64,000 nt of DNA from the NCBI GenBank assembly GCA_001466705.2, contig LATX02000016.1:38590-102589 (forward strand). The letters run 5' to 3'. This document shows positions 26,065 through 38,330 of the stretch, piece by piece (the first letter of the stretch is position 1; each line of letters starts with the position of its first letter). Both the position numbers and the translations under genes were made by a program. Under the pieces are notes generated by a model. The model was not told where the DNA came from. It saw only the letters and a list, made by a program, of their open reading frames with translations, and searched no databases. The DNA is from Moniliophthora roreri (lineage: Eukaryota > Basidiomycota > Agaricomycetes > Agaricales > Marasmiaceae).

Positions 26065-26348
26065 TCAAGCAATCGAAGGTTCGGGGTACCACCTCGCATC
26101 CCGTACTACTGTTCTTGGCGTCTCAGTTAAGTCGCTCCCATTTGGAGGCAAAAGGACCGATCCAGTCGATACCGCACCTCTCACCGGACCTGGATACATC
26201 TGACTCGTGTATTGCAATGACAGACTCTCCGAGGACTGTGCGTGTGACAGTGGCGGTGGCGGTGGGGGTGGCAGCGGGGGCAGGAGCATCATTGGTGTGG
26301 TGGTACCATTGGGTTGTAGTGTGGCAATATCACTCCGAATCCACGATA
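26065..26348 (-). CDS. Last exon of an unidentified, probably truncated, minus-strand gene
   Basis: On the minus strand an acceptor TGTGCAG (26349-26355) opens a frame running to TGA at 26065. It encodes about 94 residues with a polyproline run (LLPPLPPPPPPPLS), then a Ser/Thr-rich tail ending in RWYPEPSIA. A possible intron upstream starts GTGAGC near 26438. Sequence beyond about 26500 turns into short GGTAATAC tandems and then TE-type DNA, so the 5' part of the gene seems lost or displaced. The polyproline comes from a GGTGGC-type repeat on the plus strand at 26241-26281. The family is not recognised. Confidence 0.35.
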
Positions 26349-26507
26349 CTGCACATTCAAGGATGGATCGTCAGCAGATAACGCCTGTCTGTGGCCAAGT
26401 GTGTGACTGAGAGTGGGATTGGGAGCCACTGGTAGCTCACGTCGATGATCGGTAGAGTGATAAGGTGGAGCTTGTTTATGAGTGTCAAAGTGCCAAAAAA
26501 ATAAGTG

Positions 26508-26592
26508 CGTCCCCGGTAATACCTTTTTCTACCCCAGTAATACTTTTTCACCCCCCGGTAATACCCAAGTTGTTTCGCCCCCCGGTAATCCC
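26508..26592. repeat. Short tandem of CCCCGGTAATAC-type units
   Basis: CCCC(A/G)GTAATAC or a close variant occurs four times (about 26511, 26533, 26552 and 26579), separated by T-rich or mixed spacers, a period near 21-25 bp. It lies at the switch from gene-rich to TE-rich DNA. Confidence 0.6.
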
Positions 26593-29500
26593 GTCGGCTA
26601 GCTTCAGTTCATGTTCCCACACTCTGAACTACATCAGCAAAATCCGGAGACAGTTATAACTAGGTACTGACCCTTGAGATTGGTGACAATCCCCCATTAA
26701 GGTCACCATCGATTATAGCTGCAACCATAATCGATCTCCAGTGTAATATAGCGCCCGATACCCGGCACCAACGGTCTTGAGGATTGCGACAAGTTGCTGG
26801 AAATCTAATGGGTGAGGGATAATAGAATGAGTAACAGAGAACACAACATGTACTGTGTAATATGGCGAGTGCAAGAGAATACAGCCAGCAACTATAAGTA
26901 GCACAAGTGATGGGGCTTACAACAAGTCTTGAGGTTTATAACGAGTTTTACAGGTTATCGAGGGTTATGGGGGGTTATGATGGGTTCCGAGTACCATAGC
27001 GACTTCTAAGGGACCTAACTACTTACTAGGTTTCTGACCAGAAACAAAAATTATATTAGATATCATTCCTTAAATCATATCTCAGGTATCAGAGCAAAGT
27101 ACAAGAAATATAGTGCCATTTATCATGTATATACTATGAACAGGAGAACATATACAATATCATCAGTCCAGAGCCCACTGAGAACTCCTTAGAACTCCTT
27201 ATGACTCAATGAGAGGCGATACTATCTAGCCAACATAATCAGCATACATGTTTGTTGAAAAGAGAAGTATGAGGAACAAACCTAATGAGTGCAAGCATAT
27301 GGAATCACTGGCATCCACCTGTGAGATAAGTATGAGTCACCAGACAATGGTGGAGGAATCAGCATCATGTACCAGAAATGTCAAGGAGACTTGAGCTAGC
27401 TGCAGAAGAGAAGCCATCAGTCTCCAAGCCAACATCAATTCCAACAGTGGACCTACCAAATGCTACTGAGCTCAATAATTCATGTCAGTGACGCTGCTGA
27501 AGCATGTCAGTCGAGGTGCTCTGACAGACACTATAGACAACCAGCCTTCATAACTCACTCATGAGATGGAGGTTGGAATTGTGTTGGCGTCATTGATCTT
27601 CAAGCTATGCCGGCTCAGTGTCAATGAGCTAGATGAGGCCCTCCAGCATGCTGGGATGGTGACAGGAATTGCAATCCAGATCATATGACAGCTTGGACGT
27701 AGGGATGCAGGATGAGGCTAGACATGAGGGTGTATGGCATCTGGACTTGAGTTATTGTGTTTTGGTGCAAACAATGTTGTGCGAGGACTGAACTACACAG
27801 GGAGAAGAGATTGCCAGAATGGTTGCGCTGCAGCTGACCTATTGTGCAAAAACGCACCTTCAACCCACTATCTGACATTCCTTCTCATGCTCTCACGCTA
27901 TTGGCATCTTTCATTCCAGTCCTAAGTCCTCTGAAAGTTGTCTGAAGACACGATGATAGTAAGTCCACATGAAAAGCCAAAAGCATTTAGAATACCTACC
28001 AAAATGATGCATTTGACGCGTCTATTTACCCCAAATGACTCATACGAAGAAATTATCAAGGCTCAGGGGGGTGTGTGTGAGCGGAAAGGGGAGGGAGGGG
28101 AAGGAGGAGGGGAGATGGTGGTGGAAGGGAAGAAAGGGAAGTTGGGGTGTCAAGAATTCTTGGGCTGCCTTTATGTGAAAATTGAGAGTGTGCACGGACC
28201 AATTTAGGGCTGGTCAGGGTTTAGAGTTTTGGAAATATAGGTTGTGGGGGTGTCTTTTGTGCCGTTGAGGGGCATTGGAGGCATTGGGTGCTTGGATAGT
28301 GTTGAAGGCGAGCAAAAGCCAGAGCAATGACATGTCCTTCCAATCAACTCCAAGGAGGCCAGTAAATGGGTCTGATGCTCCAAATCTCCAGTCCCACATG
28401 TCCAACTTGTCCCCACTGTGCTCAATGACATCGACAGCAACACCCAGCAACTAAATATTAGTACAGGAAATTTCCTGGGGCCTTGGAACAAGTCTCAGGT
28501 ATTATATTGCTTGGTAACAGCTCTGCAAGGTTATAACTGATCATAACAGTTACTAGAGGTTAGAACACTGCTTATGACTCTGGCTACAACCTGTGTTATA
28601 ACCCTCATTCATGGTCATGGGGAATTACAATGCAAGTTATATTCTCAAGGTACAGTAACGGGGTTTTATATACATGGTTACAGCACTAATGGACTTGTAG
28701 GCAACGCATATTGGGCGTCGTTTCCCCTGCTAACCTACTATACTACTCTCCAGTTTTTGCTAATGTAGGGCTTGTTACCGTACTCATACATTGCTGTCTA
28801 TATGGGGTTGTATATATAGTTACGGACCTGTACCGTAGCCCAGTGGAGGGAAGGAAGGTACAGTACCAACAGTGGATGTACCTAAAATTCAATAAATCCC
28901 ACATTTCCTAGTTAGAATCATTACAATGTTTCGCAGTAGCATCCACTCACTAACCTCATTGAATTGCATGAAACCCCAGTCCACCAGCACATTTAAATAC
29001 ATCTATGTACATCCTCCAGCTCCATACATGCATTCCTACTAATCCATTCTGGAGAAGGCCGAGTCTTGTTCGCAAGAAGCAGGGATGACACAGTATGTGG
29101 TGCGTATTCTTCACCAAGCCATAGCGGCGGTCATGCAATCAATTGTTGAGAGCTTGTAACAGCATTGAATTTCCCCACAGAACTCCCGATTAATTTTAGT
29201 TTCTCGTAGCTAGTAGCCGCAATGCATTGCAGGGATCGTGACTCATTTGGAATGCATAGAACGTCGTTTCAATTAGCCTAAGCCTGTAGCAGTATTGAAA
29301 TGTTGGTCTGATATGATGGGTTCAAATCAGATATCAACGTGATATGGGGACTTGCCTCTATTTCTTGGTGGGGTCTCACTCGCATGGTTCTACTCGATCC
29401 CTTTTAACAGCTTAAATGGATTTATTGCATGCATAAAGTATTCATAGAGTAGCATTGGAATTAGCAGTATGCATAGAATCATTCATGGAAGGTGTATGTA

Positions 29501-30239
29501 TTGGATCTAGGGAATGATGCTGCAATTCAGTATTTGACCTCTAAATACCCATTGACAATGTACTTGCACTGTGAAGGTTTCCAGATTCAGCTTCTGCACA
29601 AGCTCTCTCCACAACCTTCTTGAGATACTGACATGACACTGAATACTGGCACAGTATGACTGTCAGCAGATCAGATTTGCTGGATCTGGTGAACGGTTCT
29701 CCTTTGAAGGGATCAGGGTCATTGCATGGCTTTGGAATTAAGTGAGCGACTAATTAACCCAAAACTATAAAACAGAGCTTACGGGCATGATCTCCAGTCA
29801 GGAGTGTCAGGAGCTTTGAGCATTGAGGTTAAGACTCATTGCTGGCAGTAATGCTGTGCTCTCCTGCAACTATACAGTTCTAGATGGCTTTGGGATTAGC
29901 CAGCCATTGCCTGCCAGCATGGATCGCAATGGTACTTCCAATTACATACAGCAGTCCAGAATAGTCAGCAGGAGAGAGTTGACTTCAATTTGGGCTCTCA
30001 GTGTGTAATCTGTCACCTTCCTCTTCTCTGTGATACTCACTGATGCATCGACATTCTGCCTTTCAACCTGCTGGCCTGCTATACTTGAACCTTAGGTCGT
30101 ACAATACCCACATCATCCAGATGAAGTAGCCCTGCATCTATGTGTAACAATGGTCTGAATTTGTCTCAGTTTTGTATATAGACACTTGCTACATGGCTGG
30201 AGCAATACATTCTATTCAGGTCAAGTATACCAGGCCGAC
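26593..30239. other. Long CpG-poor, gene-free stretch, probably old repeats
   Basis: About 3.6 kb with no supported gene. Composition is AT-richer and CpG becomes rare compared with the region left of 26.4 kb. There are G-rich patches (GGGTTATGGGGGGTTATG near 26962) and a long purine tract at about 28066-28147. Open frames here are short and lack domains. I read it as old, decayed transposon sequence, without proof of family. Confidence 0.4.
28064..28147 (+). repeat. G-rich purine tract
   Basis: A tract of more than 60 nt, almost only G and A after an initial GT-repeat, with many runs of three to five G (GGGGAGGGAGGGGAAGG is typical). It could form a G-quadruplex or triplex on the plus strand. 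The open frame across it has low-complexity Gly/Glu/Lys and is not a credible gene. Confidence 0.6.
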
Positions 30240-30910
30240 ATATATTCAACAAATGATAGGCTACACCTGATCATTCCTCAGCTTTCTCAGGATTCTTGAG
30301 TACCATCTTGACCTCTGCTAGTAATTCCTGTGTCTTGGCATGAAACCTATCATGCTCAAGCTGTTCATAAGGTTTGGCCTATTCTCAACCAGCAATCTCA
30401 TCCTCAATCTCCATCAGCACTCTCGCCTGTTCTTCTGGTAGACCAGAGTAACACTCCTGCAGTGACATTGTGCTATTGGTGAGGCCTAAATCAGAAAAAT
30501 CAAATAATGCCCTGTTTGTGGGATGATTGGCTGCCAAATTCTCAACTAGACACTGCGTCATTTAGTGTGCAGGCCCTATACACTGCTGATACTTACCTGG
30601 CTCCAGCTTGGCTGTTTGCTCGTTGTGAGGATCCCTTTCTGCTGGGAACTGATGTTTGAAGAGGTCAGCCAGCTTGCAATCACACTTCCTTTTCTGTTTG
30701 AACTAACTGTAAGTGATAATATAGTAATGGTGATGATCAAATGCATGCTTGCACCTTGGTCTGGGTAGTAATTCCCTGTGGTGCATCATGACATGTCTCT
30801 GCGTGGTCCTTGAGGCGTGCCTTTGCTTGCAATGGTGAAATTCAACTATTTTTGAGACAGGTTGACGATTCTCTATCAGCCAGCATTTGGGATGCAGAAG
30901 GATGGAAAAC
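30240..30910 (-). pseudogene. Unidentified decayed minus-strand gene
   Basis: Minus-strand reading gives coding-like pieces: ENRQPVSKIVEFHHCKQRHA, then RKCDCKLADLFKHQFPAERD up to a GTAAGT donor near 30598. After an acceptor near 30488 come MSLQECYSGLPEEQARVLME and, past two in-frame stops, KPYEQLEHDRFHAKTQELLA. The exons fit a 110-nt intron in phase. Stops in what should be Glu/Arg-rich text show decay. I do not recognise the protein; the location suggests it belongs to a transposon. Confidence 0.35.
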
Positions 30911-32382
30911 ACAGCTTATTGGAGTTTGCCTGATCATTCCTTTTAGTATATAGGGTTATTGAATTGTGAGTAGTCACCTTGCTGCATTTCATTGCTGTAC
31001 GCTATTTTGATCATTCCGATTTAGAGTTATGCAGTAATTGAATGCTGTAGGACAGTAGGTGTATTTAAATGCATGAATGACAGATATAACTAGGCCTACA
31101 AAGACAGCTAGCGCTTTGGATCTGGCACCCTTACCCCCCCCCATGGCTGCTGCTACTAGCACTTGACCATGGAGAGTGAATTACTCTTGCTTCTAACCCA
31201 ATCTAAAGAGCAGCACAATACAATGCCACTGCTGTGAGTACTTCTTTTGAGAATGAAGAACATTTGCACTTATATCTGGATTTCAGACCCCACAGGTACT
31301 CTTGAGCTGCTGCACCAGTCTCCGCCGCCAAAAAAAAGCATATCAATCTCCTTACAACATTTACCCACACGCAGAAATGACACCTAGACTCCTGGCTGAG
31401 CCTATATCATTTCTACCTCACCTGGAAACACAATCTCAATGACATTCGTTTCTGGGTTCTGATGAATGTGATGGTGATACAATGGTTTCGCCGATGGGGG
31501 CCATCACACTGGAGTTTTTGGCAGTGTACTATGAAGAAATACTAGTGTAGTCATGTTCAAGAGGTCGGCCCAGCTCTAGATGCTTCATATTCGGTACTTA
31601 CCAATGATGTTCAGCTTATTATCCACTATTATGATTGGAAACTTGGTGGAACCCATGGCCTTGAAAAGCTAAGATGCAACAGATGCCCCATTACACCTCA
31701 TTCCACTCCGAGTGGCCGGCAGCCTGCAGCTGTACTATCCCAGCCAGTTTTCTGCTCTTCATTCCACCCTTCACCTTCTTCATGTATCTCTCTCTCACCA
31801 GTTAGGCTATCACCATTGAGGTCTCACATAGTACTTGCATCTCTGGTTAGGCCTGCTATCAGTATCAAAGGGAAGAGATATCACTTCTTGTTTCGTAACT
31901 AGGGCTTGCATGTAATTTTTGTTAAAGACTCAAACATTTCCGGTGACCTCAACCTTGAGCATAGAAAAAGATTCTAGAGTTTTGCTAGTGCTGTAAACAA
32001 ACCTCAAAAATGGACCTGTTCAGAGTCGAACTGAGCGCCTCCAGTGGAATATGCCTCGACATGTTGGCCAACACACTATCAGTTGTTATGGTTGGGCTGC
32101 GTAACTTCCGGATTGGCATTAGGGCTGTCTCTTTAGAACTCTAGCTTGTACTATGATCTCTCATACTTAGTCCCTTTACTAGCTGGAGTAGCAACACGTC
32201 TATGTATGTATATCAATCGTACTGGCATGTAGACTCTTTGGATCTCGATGTCTATCCCAACAGGTGTGCACTGTTCAAGACAATGAAATGCATCTAGAGA
32301 ATAGATATTGCAATATGTCTACTCTGTAATTAGTTAAAAGCTTCAAGCACAAGTCAGATTTTACCCAAATATACACTCCAAA
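30911..32382. other. CpG-poor stretch without a supported gene
   Basis: About 1.5 kb of TE-type composition. The only structured item noticed is a tRNA-like segment on the minus strand (32013-32090), listed separately. Confidence 0.3.
32013..32090 (-). other. tRNA-like segment (possible SINE head or tRNA relic)
   Basis: On the minus strand, a box-A-like TTGGCCAACATGTCGAGGC is followed about 30 nt later by a box-B-like AGTTCGACTCT. The segment ends in CAGGTCC. The T arm can pair at about four of five positions, but the 5' acceptor strand does not pair well with the 3' end, so a functional tRNA is unlikely. A polymerase III-type relic or a chance match are both possible. Confidence 0.25.
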
Positions 32383-33388
32383 ATGCTTGACAGCATTGCC
32401 GCTGAACTTATTTTGGAAATCTTTCAGGAGGTCCTTAGTGATCCTCAATATACTACTCCAAGTGAAGCAGTCAAGATGCTTTTTGTCTGCAAGTCCCTCT
32501 TCCAGCCATGCATCTACAATAAATTATCTCTTAATCTCTTTTTGATTTTCTTCCCCCCACTGGCAGTGTTGGAACATTGGTGTATAGACATATTGTTGCC
32601 TACAGTGCATCAGGCATTTGGTCCTTGGCTCTTGCCCTCACAAGAAACCTGGGATTCACCACTTCCATCCAAACACTGAACTTGTGAGTAGATATCCAGC
32701 ATAGTGTCATTACAGAGATACTACTACACACCCAGACCATTCTCAAACATGCTGCTCCTCGTGTCAAGAGTCTCAAACTGGAAGGACTAGACATGCATGC
32801 ATCCCTCTATGCATGCATCATGTCATACAGCTTTCCACAATGCTTCTCACTCTGGGCACCCTATTACATCCTCCTCACCCTCTTGGCTAGTGGTGTTTTT
32901 TGCTGAAAATGCATGTCTGCTCGCTATCACTGTCAGCCAGTAATCACAAGAGCACTTAATCCCTGGCCGTCACTTGTCCATGTGGTGTTGTGCTTCTCAT
33001 ACCAGCCCCGTGCTGATTCATACTGCATCAGTTTCCCCCTGACAGTTAAGGAGGCCATCTTCTTCTTTTCCAAGCCAACAGGCCATATCAAGCACTTCCT
33101 ATCCCTGTATACTATTCCCACCAAATTGGATATTCTGGGCCTTCATATTGGTGGTATTGCGGACCTATCCAAAGGCAGATTCACAGTATCTGACAAGGTC
33201 ATGTTCATATTGAACTCAGATTGAGAGGCAGTTATGAATCGTTATCAATCCGCCAAGTATGTCTTTCAGGATCTAGGAGGCAAGGAGATTTGGAAGGATA
33301 TTCGTCATTTGGTAGAGATGCAACACAAGGATCCCAACATTCAGCGATATTTTCATACACTTCCAGTTATCATGCAAAAGTATTAAGA
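32383..33388 (+). pseudogene. Decayed F-box-like protein gene
   Basis: It starts with MLDSIAAELILEIFQEVLSD, then VKMLFVCKSLFQPCIYNKLS, a recognisable F-box-like N-terminus, though different from the pair at 3-7 kb. Later pieces in shifting frames are LALTRNLGFTTSIQTLNL, KHAAPRVKSLKLEGLDMHAS, the open frame 32913-33224 (VKEAIFFFSKPTGHIKHFLS) and GGKEIWKDIRHLVEMQHKD near 33285. Several stops and shifts interrupt it. Some could be introns, but clear donor and acceptor pairs are missing, so I call it a pseudogene inside TE-rich DNA. Confidence 0.5.
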
Positions 33389-33603
33389 ATGGATGTTACT
33401 ATGTAGTTAGGCCTGAATAAATGGTGGTTGAATGATAATGTTCGGCATGCATAATGCTCATAGGACAGTACCAGTGATGTGTATTGTGTACGGTTACATT
33501 CTATTTTTAGGTGCTTGGATTAGAATATGATGGAAAGAGCTTGCTTGGCCCATATGGTAACATTCTAGCGATTATCACTGGTAACAAGATGGAATATATA
33601 TGA

Positions 33604-36428
33604 TTAGAACATGCCATGTTCTTCAAACTCGCCATGAGTCTCCTCGTCTGCTTGAGCTTCTGTTCTGAGGTCAATTTCCACCTCCAACATCTCCATCCTT
33701 TTGAGTACAGACTCCAGATCGACCTTTGGATTATCCAGGCATTGCAAGATTATTTCTACCCACTTTTGTAAAGGGTCCCATTGATCTGTCCACATTGCCG
33801 CCTGATTTGTTTCAGCTGACATGTGTTCCATGGCATAGGCACAGAGCCCTTCTGCTAGACTCCTCTCAACATCCACTCGTTTTCTGATTTGCTCTCTCCA
33901 CCACAGAGCTTTCCACTCACAAAATGCTATAGCTCAATGCATTTCCTCGTTCACGAGCTCTAGTTCTTCTTGCAATCATTGAGCCTGGGCATGAGCTTTA
34001 CACCATTCAACTCACAAACCTAGAAAGCTATTGAGCAATGTAAAATGATTTTGAATTGAATTAGGCACCTACTCACTAAGATCTCTTCGATGGATGCCTC
34101 TTCCTGATTCTTCACTTTGGTACTTGCTTTGCTGGCAATTTCTCCAGTAGTATACCAGATCCAGGAAAGCTGCAGACTTCTGCTCTCTCCACATGCTAGA
34201 ATGGGATTGATTGGAACAGTTGCAACATTTACCGTTCTGCCAAGATAGCCCTGTATTGCGTCTTCACTAACACCTGTGAGTTCCTGTGCCTTCCTGTACT
34301 GCTCTTTCTTCTCGTTCTGTAGTAAACTTTCACCAATGGCACATATATCCTCTTCCTTCAACTCCTGCAGGACTCCAGTCCACTCTCCCAGTCCCCTAAG
34401 TTCCAAAAGAGCAGCCCGAGCACCGTGATATGTTTCCTTCACAGTCTTGATTCTGAGCTTGAGTTGATCTCTAAGTGTTTTGTGTTGAGTTTGAATTGTC
34501 TGGGAGTGAGCAAGATTTGAGACATGTTTGTGTGTGATAGCTCGAGAATGAAGGTGCATTTGGAGTCGTGCCAATGATTCTACTGCCTGCACATGCCTAA
34601 GATGCTCCTCAAGTTCAACTACCTCTTTTGAGCAGATCTTCAAATGGGTTTGCTGATCCAGGGTGCTTGGTAACACGACAGTGACTTTCTTGGGGGTTGA
34701 TAGTGCCTGAGTTGAGGACAGGCAAGGAAGATATATTGCAAGTTGTGGGATATGAAGACATTGTGTTTTGTGGAAGCATTGCATTTGATTCAGGAGATTC
34801 ATTTGATGTTGTTGTATGCTCGTCTCCTGATATACTGTGTGCTTGCTTTGAATGGCAATACTGTGGATAGCACGTCTTACTACGCATCAGTACATGTCGG
34901 TCCAAGAATGCATGTAACACACTGCATGTCCTCAATCTCCAGCCCCTCAATTATCATGCTACTCACTGTTGAAGTGCTTATTGATTCTCCAGCGGCCGCT
35001 TTCTTGTGATCCTCTTCAGCAAGCTGTTTCTTGACCATTGCAAGAGTGAGAGCTAGCAGATTGGGTGAGATGCCAGACAATAGAAGAAAGATTAATGTAC
35101 AGCAGTTGGGTAAGTCATATGGACATTCCTTTGACTTGTCTTGCTCCCATTGCATGACCGACTTCTCCTATAACTTGACCTCCTTTGAATAGTCGACTCT
35201 CATTCCTTCATCTAGTGCCAAAAAAGCTTGGGAATGAATGACTGCCTCGGGGATTGCCTTCAGCAGCTTCTTCAAGAGTGAATTCTCTGCTCAACCTGTT
35301 GGCATGACATGGATATTAAAGAGACAAATCACATACCCAAATCAATAGTCTTCCAGTAGTTCGTGAAATTGCAGTGATTGTCGATATTCTCAAAACATGT
35401 GCCTTTTGTCATTATAGATGATGACTTGGCAATATCATTGGTCATGGACCAGTTGCATTCTGGTCCCTCTCCATCTGTCTTGCCTATGCCAACAGTATAG
35501 TTGAATGTGAAAGGGGCATAGCATGCTGGAACATGAGCTGGAAGATGAAATTTAGGTACCTTGAATGTAATCTTGCAATCCTGGGGTATTTGAAGGTGTT
35601 CTGGGAAACTGTTCATTTGAGGGAAGAAGTTACACATCCACTGACATACAATGTCATAAGAAATGTAAATCTGCTTGACACCAGTTGCAAACACACTCAT
35701 CAAGAAAATAGTATCCATGTTGCTGTACCTAGTGCAAACATCAACCTGGCAATGGTAGCCACACAAGTCCATTTACCTCTCTCCCTTCTGGAGGTCACCA
35801 ATCCCATTAGGCCAGAACAGTTCGTGTTGGGAACATGTAACCACACTGATTCCGGTGGCCCGAAGACTCTTAGACTTCTTATTAGTGTTCCATATAGCTG
35901 AAAACCTGACACAATGAGAGATCTAGAAACATTCAGTTAGGGCAGTATAGGGTTGGTTCTGTCCACTCACTTCGTTTTCATGCTCACGAGCCTTGAGTAG
36001 AGCTGAATACTCTTCCCAATCAACAACACAGCCCCAGCCAGATCCTAATTGGATGTTCCGAGCATCATTTGCATGTGATCGTGCCTTCTGTTTGAAATTA
36101 GCATCCATTGAGAGAAGAAGAGCATAAAGCCAGCTGTCATTGGGTCAGAAAGATAACATGGTAATTAAGTGTAGATGCCATGCCAACGATCTTCTGTAAC
36201 ACTATCTCATTCCTGTGGAAGGTTGATTCCTGGGTGAGGACAGGCATGACACAGGACAGCAGTGCTACTGTGTGCTGTTCCATTGAGTCCACTAGAGTCA
36301 TGACCCTGTCCAGATTGTTTGCCAACCTTGATATGGCACCACTCCCATGTCATCATCCAAAATTGCTCCATGTGATGAAGAGGCAGGAACTCTATCTCCT
36401 TTAAAAGACAGCTACATGCTATCTTCAC
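33604..36428 (-). pseudogene. KDZ (Kyakuja-Dileera-Zisupton) transposase, broken
   Basis: Reading right to left on the minus strand, the KDZ order is complete. The N-terminal zone near 36420-36210 ends in the cysteine segment CHACPHPGINLP. MDANFKQKARSHANDARNIQ opens the core at 36108. The middle has YHCQVDVCTRYSNMDTIFL and then YISYDIVCQW near 35660. KVPKFHLPAHVPACYAPFTF at about 35560-35510 and GKTDGEGPECNWS at about 35480 are the diagnostic core. The C-terminal helical region has LAEEDHKKAAAGES, AITHKHVSNLAHSQTIQTQ, RAALLELRGLGEW and GESRSLQLSWIWY, and ends in the ADVxxEGLxAYA-like VERSLAEGLCAYAMEH at 33604. At least five stops or shifts break it. KDZ transposases are DDE-type enzymes of basidiomycete DNA transposons. 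This copy cannot make a full protein. Confidence 0.88.
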
Positions 36429-37813
36429 TTCTAAAAGCTCTCTAAACAGGGCTTCTGCAACTAAACACAGCTACAAAACCCACACACACAAAACACACAC
36501 CAAAACCCACAATAGAGGCTTCTATAAGTGAGAAAGCACTGTACAAGTCTGCTACAAGACTGAGTCTATCTCAAGTGATTCGGAGTGAGAAAGGGGACAG
36601 AACCCTTTATATCTTCAATTGGCTGGCTTAGATTGCAGAGTCTAAAGACTCTAGTTAAGACAACTCAAGTATTACACTCAAGGGTCACAAAGTGTAGGTT
36701 TTAAACACAAGTGGTTTACTGATTGGTTATCAGATTGTATACAGTGAGGCAAGAAATATATATATATAAATCTCAGCTCTACTAGAAGTGACTGACTGGC
36801 AAGTGTGTAAAGACTTGGTCTAAGAAGCTGCACAGAGGTCTAAATTGATGCTGCGTGGGGCTATATGGTGCAAGTACCAGTCAGTCCTTGAGCCTGCATC
36901 TACAAGTACAGCTCTTTATATACAGAATAATAATTGGAAATAACAAAATAAAAGATAAAATGAGCATGTTTTAGTTTATAGTATAAATTGTACATGTTCA
37001 TGCCTAAAAGTTCGATTCTGTGTAGCAATTAGGTATATTGGGTATATTTGGTGACCAAACAGTTGATTTATTGGGTTTTGGACCCTGCGCAGAGCATCAC
37101 TAGGCCATACAATCCTTCCATATAGCTACTTCCGCATAGCCACAGGTTCTGGACTGGCTGTATATGTGGGTATGTTTCCCTTTCTGCCAGTTCATTTCCA
37201 TGTAGCTGCTTTCTACCATTGGATTGGTAGATGTCACAGTCTAGACATCTGCCATATTCAATCTCCTCCCGTCCCACATATGATCTTGTGAGTCATTCAC
37301 AATTTCTAGCGTACTCATTGCCTATCAGTCATCCTGTGCACACCTGGAAAGGCTGTCATATCCACATGAGTGTCTTCGAAGCTCTATGTAGGAACAAGTT
37401 CCAACCATGTACTAGTTATTGATAGTAATAATTAGGTTTTAAGTTTATTGACACATTATCATGCAATGTGATTGCAAAACGAACAATATAGTGCACTTAG
37501 ACTGTGGATCCCGCTGATATCTATTCCTTTGCATTTGGAATTAGTGGTTTCTGGCCCATTTTATTGACCAAGGACCCTCATAGCAATGCTTCACTATAAT
37601 GTAGAGGGCTAGTATAGACTACTAACCTCCTCTAGATTGTGTTACAGTGTCAATTATTAGACTTATTAGACCTGGCGCTTAAAGCTTAGGCACCATATTA
37701 GAGCTCACAGGTCAGCAAGTCACATGAATATCACATATACTTCTGGGCTCTTTTTCTAGTATTTGACATGAAAAGTGCACAATTTCGTGTCTAGCCCAAA
37801 ATTGGGCACATCA
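36429..37813. mobile_element. Non-coding right end of the KDZ element (repeat E, copy a)
   Basis: This continues upstream of the KDZ frame. It includes a CA-rich patch (36481-36512), an AT microsatellite near 36755 and a repeat block that recurs in copy b (38331-39485 plus 41240-41911). The right boundary is inferred at TTGGGCACATCA (to 37813), because both copies lose similarity just after CACATCA. Many copy-to-copy differences are transitions, often at former CpG sites. Confidence 0.65.
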
Positions 37814-38329
37814 CCAGTTGGTTACTCTTTTGCTACCGGAGCCAAAGTCATGTGATGGCAGATGATGGGGTCTACTTGGCACTGCCGCTCACCGGCCCTA
37901 CATGGGTTATTCAATATAGATTCAGAGGGGTGCTTACTGCGATGAGAGGCCAAGTACGCAGACGAAGGTGTTTTGGCTGAGAATTTGAACGTGCAAGAGA
38001 GAAAGTGAATTTCAGAGCCGACCCGGTCCGGACTGGTACCGGTTCAAATTTCAAAACGACGAGCCCAACACTTTTTCTTCCGCGACCACCATGACCGTCT
38101 ATCCTTGGGGCATCGAAGTTTAAAGATTGGCAAGTAATAAGCAAATATTTTTGCTACAGTATGCGTCGCCACTCCCGCAACAATCAAAAGAGAATTTCTT
38201 GTACTCCGTCGTCCCCTGAAAATGTCAGGACTGGAACCTCAATGATTATGCGATCCGCTAGAAATCAACAACGTGAAGCTCGGGTGTTGGAGATTATAGG
38301 ATGATATGGCATTGGATGGAGGAAATTGT
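37814..38329. other. CpG-containing island between two transposon copies
   Basis: About 515 bp whose CpG content is clearly higher than in the flanking elements (for example GACCCGGTCCGGACTGGTACC-type text near 38020). It looks like undamaged host DNA after the end of the E element. There is a short pyrimidine-rich stretch (CTTTTTCTTCCGCGACCACC) before an ATG at 38090, but the frame closes soon. No gene can be supported. It ends at N 38330. Confidence 0.5.
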
Positions 38330-38330
38330 N

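Noticed and set aside
26207..26410. Glycine-rich protein on the plus strand
   Set aside because: The Gly run is the complement of a polyproline-coding repeat in the minus-strand exon, which has an acceptor site and a better frame.
26942..26990. Telomere-like GGGTTA repeats
   Set aside because: Only a few irregular GGTTAT/GGGTTAT units, not a regular TTAGGG array, so no telomeric or interstitial telomere claim.
27938..28207. Small Gly/Lys/Glu-rich protein
   Set aside because: It is only the translation of a purine tract, with no family, no promoter and no intron context.
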